A DNA stretch of 64,000 bases from Oxalobacteraceae bacterium (GCA_027490725.1 JAIXXN010000019.1:62001-126000), one strand, 5' to 3'. Shown: positions 42,066 through 51,664, numbered from the stretch's first letter. Numbers and translations are program-made. Notes: generated by a model from the letters alone, not told the origin.

Positions 42066-43037
42066 ATGATCAAAGTTTTGCTGGCGGGGCTGTGGGTACT
42101 GTGCGTCAGCCTGACAGCGCAGGCGGCCGGTGTGGAATGCATCGTGCCGTCTAAGCCGGGTGGGGCGATGGACCTGACCTGCAAGCTAGTTCGCAAGGGT
42201 TTGCAGGCCGAAGCGGGCAAGCGCAAGGCCGCAGCACCAGAGATGCACATCAGCTATCTCCCCGGCGGGATCGGTGCGGTGGCCTGGCATTCGCTGGTAT
42301 CGCAGCGGCGCGCTGAACCGAATACGCTGGTGGCTTTCTCGGGCGGTTCGCTGCTCAATCTGGCGCAAGGCAAATTCGGCAAGGTGAAAGCTTCGGATGT
42401 GCGCTGGGTGGCGGCGCTCGGTGCTGACTACGGCATGATCGCAGTACGCGCCGATTCGCCTTACCAGACGCTGGGCCAGCTGCTGGCAGCGCTCAAGGCG
42501 CAACCGCAGAAGGTGCTGATCGGCGTGTCCGGAACCATCGGCAGTCAGGACTGGCTGAAGATGGCGCTGGTGGTGAAATCGGTGGGCATCGATCCGAAGG
42601 TGCTGCGCTTTGTAGCACTGGAAGGTGGCGGCGAAGCCTTTACGGCGATGCACGCCAATTATGTGCAGGTGGTGTCGGGTGATGCCAGCGAAGCGACGCT
42701 GTATGCCGGTAACGGAAATACCAGGATTCTGGCGGTATTGTCCGAACAGCGCCTGCCCGGGGTGCTGGCCAGTGTGCCAACGGCGCGCGAGCAAGGCGTT
42801 GATGTGGTGTGGCCGATCATCCGCGGCGTGTGGATGGGGCCACAGGTGCCGGAAGCGGATTACCGTCACTGGGTGGCTGCCTTCGACCGGGTGATGGCCA
42901 GTCCCGATTATGCCGCCATGCGTGACAAAGCCGGGCTATTCCCGTTCGGGTTGACCGGCGATGCACTGACCAATTATGTAAGCAAGGCCGTAGACGATTA
43001 CGGCAGGCGTGCGACCGAACTCGGTCTGATGCGCTGA
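42066..43037 (+). CDS. Bug/TctC-family periplasmic solute receptor
   Basis: A 323-residue periplasmic binding protein (signal peptide to AQA, residue 20) of the Bug family, the receptor type of tripartite tricarboxylate transporters. It has CIVPSKPGGAMDLTCKL in the ligand-binding N-terminal lobe and SYLPGGIGAVAWHS. No TctA or TctB membrane subunits lie nearby; an ABC transporter follows instead. Bug proteins without transporters can serve as signal sensors for 2CSK_N kinases (BctC with BctE is the known example), which fits the adjacent kinase. It probably heads the receptor-ABC operon (next gene 30 bases on). Confidence 0.88.
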   Translation: MIKVLLAGLWVLCVSLTAQAAGVECIVPSKPGGAMDLTCKLVRKGLQAEAGKRKAAAPEMHISYLPGGIGAVAWHSLVSQRRAEPNTLVAFSGGSLLNLAQGKFGKVKASDVRWVAALGADYGMIAVRADSPYQTLGQLLAALKAQPQKVLIGVSGTIGSQDWLKMALVVKSVGIDPKVLRFVALEGGGEAFTAMHANYVQVVSGDASEATLYAGNGNTRILAVLSEQRLPGVLASVPTAREQGVDVVWPIIRGVWMGPQVPEADYRHWVAAFDRVMASPDYAAMRDKAGLFPFGLTGDALTNYVSKAVDDYGRRATELGLMR

Positions 43038-43067
43038 ATACCAACACCTACAATAACGGAGACAAAG

Positions 43068-44156
43068 ATGAAGTTGACAATGACGGTGGCCGCTGCATGC
43101 GCCACGCTGTTTGCCAGCGCCGCCCTGGCGCAAGTACCAGCCGGCTATCCGGCTGACTACCAGAAGATTATCGATGGCGCCAAAAAAGAGGGCAAGCTGG
43201 TGGTGTATGGCGCGACCGATAGCAAAGCTACCCAGCCGCTGATCAAGGATTTCAATGCGCTGTATCCCGGCATTACGGTGGAATACAACGACATGAATTC
43301 CACTGAAGTGTACAACCGCTTCATCTCCGAAGTGGCAGCCGGTGGTAACACGGCGGATGCGATGTGGTCGTCCGCCATGGATCTGCAGATGCGGCTGGCG
43401 TCGGACGGCTATGCACTCAAATACAAATCGGTGGAATCATCCAAGCTTCCGGGCTGGGCGATCTGGGATGATCAGGCCTATGGCACCACGTTCGAGCCGG
43501 CTGCCATCGTCTACAACAAACGTCTGGTGGATGCCAAGGAAGTACCGCAAACCCACGCCGACTTCGCTAAGCTGATTCTGCAGCCGAAATTCAAGGACAA
43601 AGTCACCACCTACGACATCGAGAAGTCCGGTGTCGGCTTCATGTTCATGACCCAGGATGCGCGTGAAAATACCAAATTCATCGAACTGGAAAACGCTTTC
43701 GGTGAAGCGAAAGTGCGGGTGCAATCGTCCACCGGTACCATGATGGAACGCATCTCGTCGGGCGAAAACCTGATCGGCTACAACGTGCTGGGCTCCTACG
43801 CACTGGTGCGCGCCAAGACCGATCCGTCGATTGGCGTGGTACTGACCAAGGACTACACCCTGATCATGTCGCGCGTGCTGTTCATCAACAAGGCTGCCAA
43901 GAACGTCAATGCGGCCAAGCTGTGGATCGATTATCTGCTGTCGCATCGGGGCCAGACCATCATCGCCAACGATTCGAAACTGTTCGCCATCCGCGAAGAT
44001 GTGAAGGGCGAAACCACCTCGGCAGAACTGATCAAAATGATCGGCAAGGACAACGTCAAGCCGATTCCGGTGCACCCGATGGTCCTGCAATTCCTCGGAC
44101 CTGCCAAGCGCATGGCTTTCCTCAAGCAGTGGAAAGAAACCGCAGGCAAGAAGTAA
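43068..44156 (+). CDS. ABC transporter periplasmic substrate-binding protein (AfuA/FbpA-like)
   Basis: A 362-residue class 2 periplasmic binding protein with a signal peptide (to ALA, about residue 21), then AKKEGKLVVYGATDS, typical of the iron/AfuA/phosphonate cluster. It lacks an obvious adjacent Tyr-Tyr pair that FbpA proteins use to bind Fe(III) (the region reads IGYNVLGSYALV), so iron is not the likely ligand. AfuA relatives bind phosphosugars and others bind 2-aminoethylphosphonate or organic acids. The substrate is unknown. Permease and ATPase genes follow. Confidence 0.88.
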   Translation: MKLTMTVAAACATLFASAALAQVPAGYPADYQKIIDGAKKEGKLVVYGATDSKATQPLIKDFNALYPGITVEYNDMNSTEVYNRFISEVAAGGNTADAMWSSAMDLQMRLASDGYALKYKSVESSKLPGWAIWDDQAYGTTFEPAAIVYNKRLVDAKEVPQTHADFAKLILQPKFKDKVTTYDIEKSGVGFMFMTQDARENTKFIELENAFGEAKVRVQSSTGTMMERISSGENLIGYNVLGSYALVRAKTDPSIGVVLTKDYTLIMSRVLFINKAAKNVNAAKLWIDYLLSHRGQTIIANDSKLFAIREDVKGETTSAELIKMIGKDNVKPIPVHPMVLQFLGPAKRMAFLKQWKETAGKK

Positions 44157-44240
44157 GCGTATCTCGCTGACAGGCAAGCCAGCGTGCCCGGCTCTCGCCG
44201 CGCGCTGGCCGTTTCATCCATCCGCCGCAACGGACATTCT

Positions 44241-46016
44241 ATGCAAACTATGAACCTCCCCGGCCCGCGCCGGCACAGTATTAACTGGCCGCGCGGGGTG
44301 GTGGTAACGCTCGCCGCTACTGCCATCTTTCTGCCGCTGATACTGATTTTTTACCAGAGCTTTCTGAACGCGCCATTCTTCATGCCCGCCAAGGAACTGG
44401 GTCTGGACGCCTACCGTTTCATCTTCGAGGACCCGGATTTTTCGGTCGCCTTCACGAACGCGCTGGCACTGGCGACCGGCCTGACGGCGATCGCCGTCCC
44501 GCTGGGCGGCATGCTGGCTTTCCTGATGATCCGCACCGATCTGCCGGGGCGCAGCCTGATCACGCCGATGCTGCTGGTGCCGATTTTCGTCTCGCCGATG
44601 GTGATGGGCTTTGGCTATGTGGTGTCGATGGGGCCAGTCGGTTTCTATTCGCTATGGGTCAAGGACATCCTCGGCTTCATCCCCTGGAATATCTATTCCT
44701 TCACCAGCATCGTGGTGATTGCCGGTCTGACCCACGTGCCGCACGTGTATCTGTACGCCTCTTCGGCATTGAAGAGCCTCGGTTCGGACGTCGAGGAAGC
44801 GGCCCGTGTCAGCGGTGCATCGCCGCTGCAGGTGATGCTCAACGTATCGCTGCCGATGATCACCCCGGCACTGGCGTATGCCGCCGTGCTGGTGTTCTTC
44901 CTCGGTTTCGAAGTCTTCGGGCTGGTGCTGGTGCTGGGCGATCCGGAAGGCCATCTGGTACTGGCCACCTATCTCTACAAGCTGACCAATAAACTCGGTA
45001 CGCCGTCCTACCACCTGATGGCCGCCGTCGCGGTGTGTCTGGTGATGGTGACCATGCCGCTGGTGATGCTGCAGCGCTGGTTGCTCAAGTCGGCGAATAA
45101 ATTCGTCTCCATCAAAGGCAAGGGGGCACGCTCCAAGGCCATGCCGCTGGGGCGCTGGAAATGGCTGGCGTTTGCCTTGATCTTCGGCTGGCTGATGATC
45201 ACCATCATCATGCCGCTGTCGGGCATCGTGCTGCGCTCCTTCGTGCAGTACTGGGGCGAGGGCGTCAACCTGCGCGACGTGCTGACGCTGCAGCACTTCC
45301 GCGAGATTTTCGAACAGCCAGCGCTGATGCGCGGGATTCTGAACACCGTGCTGATTGGCGTGATCGGTGGTGCTGCAGCGGTGATCTGCTATTGCGCGAT
45401 TGCGCTGGCCATGCACCGCAAACCGGACGGCATTACCCGCTTCCTCGACTACAGCGTGCTGGTACCGCGTGCAGTTCCCGGGCTGCTGGCCGGTCTGTCC
45501 TTCCTGTGGGTGTTCCTGTTCGTGCCAAGCTGGCTTGATGGTGCACTGAAGGGCATGGATAACGGGGTGGCGCTGTGGCTCAGTGAAAACGCGATTCCTT
45601 TACTGCGTTCGGTACGCTCGACCATCTTCGCCCTGTGGCTGGCGTATTCGGTAGTATGGCTGGCCTACGGCATGCGCCTGATTTCGACGGCGCTGCTGCA
45701 GGTGGGGCCAGAGCTGGAAGAGGCGGCGCGTGCAGTTGGCGCGACCCGTGGTCAGGTGACCCGCGATGTGACGGTACCGCTGGTGAAGTACGGCCTGCTG
45801 GGTGCCTGGCTGATGGTGTTCCTGATTTTCGAGCGCGAATACTCGACCGGCGTGTATCTGCTCTCGCCGGGCACGGAGGTGATCGGTGCGCTGCTGGTGT
45901 CGCTGTGGGCCACCGGCTCCACCGATCTGGTGGCAGCCCTGTCGTTCATCAATATTTCGCTGGTCGCTATCGGGCTGGGCGTCGCGCTGCGCTTCGGCGT
46001 CAAGCTGCATAACTAG
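44241..46016 (+). CDS. ABC transporter permease, fused two-domain FbpB/AfuB type
   Basis: A 591-residue inner-membrane permease with two copies of the BPD_transp_1 domain and about twelve helices. Each half carries an EAA loop for ATPase contact: SDVEEAARVSGASPLQVM (near residue 190) and ELEEAARAVGATRGQV (near 495). The ATG at 44241 is preferred; an upstream GTG (44184) would add 19 polar residues. The ATPase gene follows after 25 bases. Fused permeases of this type serve iron, phosphosugar and aminophosphonate importers. Confidence 0.92.
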   Translation: MQTMNLPGPRRHSINWPRGVVVTLAATAIFLPLILIFYQSFLNAPFFMPAKELGLDAYRFIFEDPDFSVAFTNALALATGLTAIAVPLGGMLAFLMIRTDLPGRSLITPMLLVPIFVSPMVMGFGYVVSMGPVGFYSLWVKDILGFIPWNIYSFTSIVVIAGLTHVPHVYLYASSALKSLGSDVEEAARVSGASPLQVMLNVSLPMITPALAYAAVLVFFLGFEVFGLVLVLGDPEGHLVLATYLYKLTNKLGTPSYHLMAAVAVCLVMVTMPLVMLQRWLLKSANKFVSIKGKGARSKAMPLGRWKWLAFALIFGWLMITIIMPLSGIVLRSFVQYWGEGVNLRDVLTLQHFREIFEQPALMRGILNTVLIGVIGGAAAVICYCAIALAMHRKPDGITRFLDYSVLVPRAVPGLLAGLSFLWVFLFVPSWLDGALKGMDNGVALWLSENAIPLLRSVRSTIFALWLAYSVVWLAYGMRLISTALLQVGPELEEAARAVGATRGQVTRDVTVPLVKYGLLGAWLMVFLIFEREYSTGVYLLSPGTEVIGALLVSLWATGSTDLVAALSFINISLVAIGLGVALRFGVKLHN

Positions 46017-46041
46017 ATTTAAAAAATACGAGACGATACAT

Positions 46042-47130
46042 ATGAACCGAGACATCACCATGAATGAACTGAGCGTCAACGAGCTGCATCTGGATTACGG
46101 TACCGGCGCCCATGTGAACCACATCCTGAAAGGGGTGTCGATGCACCTGAAGAAGGGCGAAGTGGTGGCCTTGCTGGGCCCTTCCGGCAGCGGCAAGACG
46201 ACTTTGCTGCGCGCCGTGGCCGGGCTGGAGAGCCCCAAGGCCGGCACCATCGCCATCGGCGATCGCACGGTGTTTGACGGCAGTCGCGATTTCGAACTGC
46301 CGGCCGAGCACCGCAATCTCGGGCTGGTGTTCCAGTCGTATGCGCTGTGGCCGCACAAGACGGTATTCGACAACGTCGCGTATGGCCTCAAGCTGCGCAA
46401 GTTGGGCAACAGCGATATCAAGGAAAAAGTCGGCGAAGTACTGAAAAATCTGGGACTCGGGCATCTGGGCGAGCGCTACCCGCATCAGCTCTCCGGTGGT
46501 CAGCAGCAGCGCGTGGCGATTGCCCGTGCGCTGGTGTATAACCCGCCCGTGATTCTGCTCGATGAACCGCTGTCGAATCTGGATGCCAAACTGCGCGAGG
46601 AAGCACGTGCCTTCCTGCGCGAACTGATTGTGCGTCTGGGCCTGTCGGCGCTGATGGTGACCCACGATCAGGCCGAGGCAATGGCGATTTCCGACCGCAT
46701 CCTGCTGCTGAATAACGGCAAGATCGAACAGCAAGGTACGCCGCAAAGCATGTATGAAACCCCGGAGACGCTGTTCTGCGCCGAATTCATGGGTAGTAAC
46801 AACCGTCTGCCGGCGACCGTCACGGCGCGTAGCGGTCAGCAGGTAACGCTGGCGCTGGGTGGTGCGACGCTGCAGGGGACGGCGCGCGGTGCCGGTGGTG
46901 GCGAACCGGCCACCCTGATTCGTGTCGAAGAGGTGAAGATCAGTGCCACACCGGTGGAAAATGCCATCGAATTGCCGCTGCTGACCTGCATGTATCTGGG
47001 CGACCGCTTCGAATGTCTGTTCCGCAGCGAGAGCGGCACGGAAATCAGTCTGCGCGCGCACTCCAAGAGCAAGCTCGAAGCAGGGCGCTACTGGCTGCAG
47101 CTGCCAGCGGAAAAACTCTGGGTATTCTGA
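46042..47130 (+). CDS. ABC transporter ATP-binding protein (FbpC/AfuC/PotA type)
   Basis: A 362-residue ATPase energising the preceding permease. Walker A GPSGSGKTT (near residue 44), Q-loop in GLVFQSYALWPH, signature LSGGQQQRVAIARAL, Walker B VILLDEPLSNLD and the switch His in VTHDQAEAM are intact. The C-terminal part (about 250-360) is a TOBE-like regulatory domain. The ATG at 46042 has a GAGACG site. A terminator at 47173-47207 closes the operon. Confidence 0.94.
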   Translation: MNRDITMNELSVNELHLDYGTGAHVNHILKGVSMHLKKGEVVALLGPSGSGKTTLLRAVAGLESPKAGTIAIGDRTVFDGSRDFELPAEHRNLGLVFQSYALWPHKTVFDNVAYGLKLRKLGNSDIKEKVGEVLKNLGLGHLGERYPHQLSGGQQQRVAIARALVYNPPVILLDEPLSNLDAKLREEARAFLRELIVRLGLSALMVTHDQAEAMAISDRILLLNNGKIEQQGTPQSMYETPETLFCAEFMGSNNRLPATVTARSGQQVTLALGGATLQGTARGAGGGEPATLIRVEEVKISATPVENAIELPLLTCMYLGDRFECLFRSESGTEISLRAHSKSKLEAGRYWLQLPAEKLWVF

Positions 47131-47172
47131 GTGAGGTCTGGTTTGGCGGGTCGACTCTGAACGGCGACCAAG

Positions 47173-47207
47173 ACGGGGACAGGCGCAATGCCTTGCCCCG
47201 TTTTTTT
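47173..47207 (+). terminator. Intrinsic terminator after the ABC operon
   Basis: ACGGGG...CCCCGT outer stem with an inner AGGC/GCCT stem and seven T residues, 43 bases past the ATPase stop. Confidence 0.88.
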
Positions 47208-47313
47208 CGCGGTTTTTCCCGGTGCTGCGGACTGCGGCAAACCAGGGCCGGATGCTGCGGTTATAATCCGCTCAACATTTCCGGTTTTCCCACCTTGAAC
47301 GGACCCGCCCCGC

Positions 47314-49227
47314 ATGAGCCAGCCCAATCAGTTTTCTCTGTTGACGCAACGCCGCTTTGCTCCGTTTTTCTGGACCCAGTTCCTCGGCGCCCTGAACGAT
47401 AATCTGTTCAAGACGGCGCTGGTGGTGATCATCACCTACGATGCGCTAAGCTGGACGACGCTGTCACCTGCGCTGATTACCAATCTGATTCCCGGCCTGT
47501 TCATCCTGCCGTATGTGCTGTTCTCGGCGACGGCCGGCCAGCTGGCCGAAAAATATGAAAAAGGTGCACTGACGCGCTTCGTAAAGTGGCTGGAGCTGGC
47601 CATCATGTCGGTGGCAGCCCTGGGCTGGTACACCCACACGCTATGGCTGCTGGTACTGGGCGTGGTCGGCATGGGGGTTCACTCGACGCTGTTCGGTCCC
47701 GTCAAATATGCCTATCTGCCGCAGCAGTTGCAGCCGGAAGAGCTGATGGGCGGTAATGGTGTCACCGAGATGGGCACTTTCGTCGGGATTCTGCTGGGCG
47801 AGATTTTCGGTGCACTGCTGGTGGTGCAGCAGCCGCACGGCATCGCCTATGAGGCGCTGGCGACGCTGGGCGTGGCGGTACTGGGACTGATCGCCAGTTA
47901 CCGGATTCCCGATTCGCCGGCGCCGGTGCCGCAGCTGAAAGTGAGCTGGAATTTTGTTGCCGAATCGGTGCGCAATATCGCGCACTCGCGCCAGAACCGG
48001 GTGGTGTTTCTGGCGATGCTGGGCAACTCGTGGTTCTGGTTCTATGGCGCCCTGATGCTGGCGCAGTTCCCCGTGTTCGCTAAAGATTATCTGCATGGCG
48101 ACCATAGCGTCTTTGTGCTGTTGCTGACGGTGTTCTCGCTGGGGGTGGGCTGTGGCTCGCTGCTGTGCGAGCGCCTGTCCGGGCGCAAGGTGGAAATCGG
48201 TCTGGTGCCGTTCGGCGCCATCGGCCTGACCGTGTTCGGTGCCGACCTGTATTTTGCCAGCAGCAGCAGCCTGCTGCCTGCCGTCGATGCGGTCGCTGCC
48301 AGCGCCACGCAACTGGACGCGATGGCGCTGCTGCGGCAGGGCGGGGTGCTGCATATTCTCGGCGATGTGCTGGCAATCGGCCTGTTTGGCGGCTTCTACA
48401 TCGTGCCGCTGTTTGCCCTGATCCAGACCCGTTGCGAACCTAGCCATCTGTCGCGCACCATCGCCGGCATGAATATCCTGAATGCGCTGTTTATGGTGGC
48501 GGCGGCCGGTCTGGCCATCGTGCTGCTGGGGCAGGGCCTGAGCATACCCGAGCTGTTTCTGGTGACGGCGCTCCTGAATGCGCTGGTGGCACTGTATATT
48601 TTCTCGCTGGTGCCGGAATTCCTGATGCGCTTCCTGGCGTGGCTGCTGATCCAGACCGTACACCGGGTGCGCAGCATCGATGCTCGCCACATTCCTGTCG
48701 AGGGGCCGGCGGTGCTGGTGTGTAATCACGTCAGCTATGTGGATGCCATCGTGATTCTGGCGGCCAGTCCGCGCCCGATCCGTTTCGTGATGGATCACCA
48801 GATTTTCGGCACACCCTTACTGGGCTGGCTGTTCCGCACTGCCCGCGCGATTCCGATTGCCTCGGCCAAGGACGATCCATGGCTGATGGAAAAGGCCTTT
48901 GTCGATATTGCGCAGGCGCTGCACGAGGGTGATCTGGTGTGCATCTTCCCCGAAGGGCAGCTGACCCGCAATGGCGAGATCAATCCTTTCCGTAACGGGA
49001 TTGCGAAAATCATCGAGCGCAGCAAAGTGCCGGTGATTCCGATGGCGCTGCGCGGGCTATGGGGGCATCTGCTCAGTCGCAGCCGTGACAACTTGCTGCA
49101 ACGCGCCTTCCGTAGCGGCTTGCGCTCGCGGCTGGAACTGGCGGTCGGCGCGGCGGTAGCACCGCAGGATGTGACGCCCGAGCATCTGCAGCAACTGGTG
49201 CAGCAGCTACGCGGCGACTGGAAGTAG
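47314..49227 (+). CDS. MFS transporter fused to 1-acylglycerol-phosphate acyltransferase (LplT-PlsC type)
   Basis: A 637-residue inner-membrane fusion. Residues 1-420 form a 12-helix major facilitator (FFWTQFLGALNDNLFKTALVV start), like the lysophospholipid flippase LplT. Residues about 440-637 form a PlsC-type acyltransferase with the NHVSYVDA (HX4D) and IFPEGQLTRNG motifs. In E. coli, LplT moves lysophosphatidylethanolamine inward and Aas reacylates it. Here flippase and acyltransferase are one chain but the acyl-ACP synthetase half of Aas is missing. A TATAAT at 47262-47267 is a possible promoter element. Phospholipid repair is the likely role. Confidence 0.9.
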   Translation: MSQPNQFSLLTQRRFAPFFWTQFLGALNDNLFKTALVVIITYDALSWTTLSPALITNLIPGLFILPYVLFSATAGQLAEKYEKGALTRFVKWLELAIMSVAALGWYTHTLWLLVLGVVGMGVHSTLFGPVKYAYLPQQLQPEELMGGNGVTEMGTFVGILLGEIFGALLVVQQPHGIAYEALATLGVAVLGLIASYRIPDSPAPVPQLKVSWNFVAESVRNIAHSRQNRVVFLAMLGNSWFWFYGALMLAQFPVFAKDYLHGDHSVFVLLLTVFSLGVGCGSLLCERLSGRKVEIGLVPFGAIGLTVFGADLYFASSSSLLPAVDAVAASATQLDAMALLRQGGVLHILGDVLAIGLFGGFYIVPLFALIQTRCEPSHLSRTIAGMNILNALFMVAAAGLAIVLLGQGLSIPELFLVTALLNALVALYIFSLVPEFLMRFLAWLLIQTVHRVRSIDARHIPVEGPAVLVCNHVSYVDAIVILAASPRPIRFVMDHQIFGTPLLGWLFRTARAIPIASAKDDPWLMEKAFVDIAQALHEGDLVCIFPEGQLTRNGEINPFRNGIAKIIERSKVPVIPMALRGLWGHLLSRSRDNLLQRAFRSGLRSRLELAVGAAVAPQDVTPEHLQQLVQQLRGDWK

Positions 49228-49301
49228 AGCTAGCGGAACCCTGCGCCAGAACAGGGGCGGCAGAACAGGGTCGGTGGAACAGGGGCAGGCCGCGCGCTGG
49301 C

Positions 49302-51467
49302 CTAGCGGCGGCGCTGCGGTTTGCCGGTCTGCTTGTCCTGATACATGGCGCGATCGGCGCGGCCCAGCAGCATTTCCAGATCGTGCGGATCGTCCGGGTG
49401 GTGCACGGCGATGCCGATGCTGGCGCTGAGCGCGACGCTGGTCGTTTTTAGACGGAATGGCTGCAACAGGGCCGGGCGCAATTTGTCGGCAGTTTCCTGG
49501 GCAGCGGCATCGTCCTGCAGATTCTCCAGAATCACCACGAATTCATCGCCCGCCAGCCGGCCCACGGTATCGGTTTTGCGTACCGTGTCGCGCAGGCGCT
49601 GGGCAAACTGGCGCAGCAGTTCGTCGCCTTCTTCATGGCCGTAGCGGTCATTGATCTGCTTGAAGCGATCCAGATCGACAAAGAACACGGCGCAGTTCTG
49701 GCGCAGCCGGTTGGCGCGCTGGATGGCCTCGTCCAGCGCCACCATCAGGGCGCGCCGGTTAGGCAGGTCGGTGAGAGTGTCGCGCAGCGCCATCGCTTCC
49801 ATCGAGGCGAACAGAGATTTGCGTTCGCTGATGTCATGCAGGAAGGCGATGAACAAATGGCCGCTGCTGCGCGGCACATAGGCTAGCGCTACTTCCACCG
49901 TCAGCTCCTGACCGTCGCGGTTGTGCAGCGATAGTTCGATGCGCCGGTTCAGCACGGCGTCGCCGCCATTTTCGGCCAGCTGGCGCATATCGCGTTCGTA
50001 GGCGCGCCGCAGCAGCGGTGGTAGCACCATCGCCGCCAGCGGCTGGCCGATCACTTCACTGCGCCGCCAGCCCAGCAGCTTTTCCGCCTGCAGGTTCCAG
50101 TCCAGCACCACGCCGCCCGGATCAAGCGCGATGAAGGCGTCATAGGCGTTATCGAGAATCGCGCGTAATTCGGCAGCGCGTTCCTGCAGCAGCATCTGGG
50201 TGCTCTGTTCCTGCGCCAGTGCGCGTTCCAGCAGCATGGCTTTGCCAGCAATTTCGCGGGTGCGCTGCTGCACCGTCGATTCCAGACTTTCGTTCAGCGT
50301 GCGTAGCGAGTCCAGATGGCTCTCTTCCTTGCGCACCAGTTGCGCCAGCATGTGCGACAACTCCTGCGCCTCATGGAAGCTCTCTACCTGCGCAATCGGT
50401 GGCAGGGGCGCGCGACTATCCTGTGCGGCCAGACGCTGGCCGATGTCGTGGCTGAGCGCTTCCAGAGGCTTAGTCAGGCGGCGCGTCAGTATGGCACCCA
50501 GCAGTGCCACCAGCACCACCAGCGCGGCGCCGGCCAGCAGGATGCGGCGTTCCAGCGCATGTGCTGCGGCCAGTGCCACCGCTTCGGGCTGACGTACCAG
50601 TACCGACCAGCTGGGTGTTGCAGGATCGCTGCTACTGCTGCTACTGCTGGCGCTACTGCCGCTCAGGCTATACGCGGTGAGATAGCGTTGCCCGTCGGCC
50701 CAGCGTTCGCGGATTGCGCCCGGCTGGCCGCTCTTCGACAGCGTCAGGCTGTCGGTGCTGAGTATGGTTTCTTCGCTGCCTTGCGGGCCAAGGATCACGG
50801 TGCCATCCTGCCGGACAATGAAGATCTCGGTCCCGGGTGGCTGCCCTTGCGGCACGAGCATGGTTTGCACCTGTCGTCGCGCCCAGCCCCAGCCCATCTG
50901 CACGCACAGCACGGCGCGCGACCTGCCGTCCGCGGCGGGCACGGGGCCGGCAATATCGACAAAACGCCACGGATCGCTGCTGGCCGGGAGCTTCTTGCCG
51001 AGCAGGGTGGCGGCGTGGAAGTCGCTGGCATAAAACCGTTCGCGCCCCTGCACAAACCAGTTGCGGGTACTGATGTCCTGTCCTTCCAGCGTGCCCTGCG
51101 TGGCGGCATACAGTTTGCCATCCGGATGGGCCAGCGCTAGCCAGGCGTAGTCGGGGAAGGCTTTCTGCAGCGACTCGAGCACGTGGCGCGCTTCGTCCGG
51201 CGAGCGGGGCTGCTGAATTTGCGGCAGGGCGCTGATCAGGCGGATATCGCCGATGGCTTTCTGCACCGCGCGGTTGAGCGTATCGCGCATCTGCCACGAC
51301 AGTTGCTGCAGGCGCTGGCCGGCCGCGCGTTCGGCGTCGCGTAGCGCGTAATGGTGCACCAGTGCCAGCAGGGTCAGTACTGTCAGCAGTACCGCGGCGC
51401 TTAATCCTGTCGCGACCAGGGTGGTCAGGCGCGGGCGTTGCGGACGGTTGGGGGAAGGCGCAATCAT
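49302..51467 (-). CDS. Membrane diguanylate cyclase with Cache, HAMP-like and PAS domains
   Basis: A 721-residue c-di-GMP synthase. One membrane helix (about 18-40) leads to a periplasmic dCache-like sensor (about 45-270), then a second helix (about 307-330), HAMP-like and coiled-coil segments, a PAS domain (about 435-545) and a GGDEF domain (about 560-715). The active-site loop reads RLAGDEF, with Ala for the first Gly, a variant usually still active. The RKTD inhibitory site sits five residues before it. The start is uncertain: ATG 51467 suits the membrane topology, while ATG 51581 has a GGAGG directly against it and adds 38 residues. Confidence 0.9.
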   Translation of the reverse strand: MIAPSPNRPQRPRLTTLVATGLSAAVLLTVLTLLALVHHYALRDAERAAGQRLQQLSWQMRDTLNRAVQKAIGDIRLISALPQIQQPRSPDEARHVLESLQKAFPDYAWLALAHPDGKLYAATQGTLEGQDISTRNWFVQGRERFYASDFHAATLLGKKLPASSDPWRFVDIAGPVPAADGRSRAVLCVQMGWGWARRQVQTMLVPQGQPPGTEIFIVRQDGTVILGPQGSEETILSTDSLTLSKSGQPGAIRERWADGQRYLTAYSLSGSSASSSSSSSDPATPSWSVLVRQPEAVALAAAHALERRILLAGAALVVLVALLGAILTRRLTKPLEALSHDIGQRLAAQDSRAPLPPIAQVESFHEAQELSHMLAQLVRKEESHLDSLRTLNESLESTVQQRTREIAGKAMLLERALAQEQSTQMLLQERAAELRAILDNAYDAFIALDPGGVVLDWNLQAEKLLGWRRSEVIGQPLAAMVLPPLLRRAYERDMRQLAENGGDAVLNRRIELSLHNRDGQELTVEVALAYVPRSSGHLFIAFLHDISERKSLFASMEAMALRDTLTDLPNRRALMVALDEAIQRANRLRQNCAVFFVDLDRFKQINDRYGHEEGDELLRQFAQRLRDTVRKTDTVGRLAGDEFVVILENLQDDAAAQETADKLRPALLQPFRLKTTSVALSASIGIAVHHPDDPHDLEMLLGRADRAMYQDKQTGKPQRRR

Positions 51468-51607
51468 CAAGGGACGGCAAAAATAATGACGTGAGGAAAT
51501 AAAACATTGTAGCACCGGCCTTCCAGTACCAAGGCTGGCAACACCGAATTCGCGTGCTTTACGCCACGGTTTTGAAGTCATCCTCCAGAAAAGCCCGCTT
51601 GACTTAC

Positions 51608-51629
51608 TTAGAATGATCGTTCATTCTAA
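51608..51629 (+). promoter_or_regulatory. Perfect palindrome, likely TetR-type operator of the efflux operon
   Basis: TTAGAATGA-TCGT-TCATTCTAA: two perfect 9-base arms around a 4-base centre. It overlaps the region after a TTGACT -35-like element (51599-51604), so a bound repressor would block RNA polymerase. The efflux adaptor ATG is 36 bases downstream. The TetR-type gene at the end of the operon is the likely binder. Confidence 0.75.
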
Positions 51630-51664
51630 CGTCTGTGACTATTTTTTATACAGAAAGAATCCAC

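Noticed and set aside
43068..47130. Assigning the ABC system as an Fe(III) importer (FbpABC)
   Set aside because: The binding protein lacks an evident Tyr-Tyr iron motif and no ferric-uptake box was seen; the substrate is left open.
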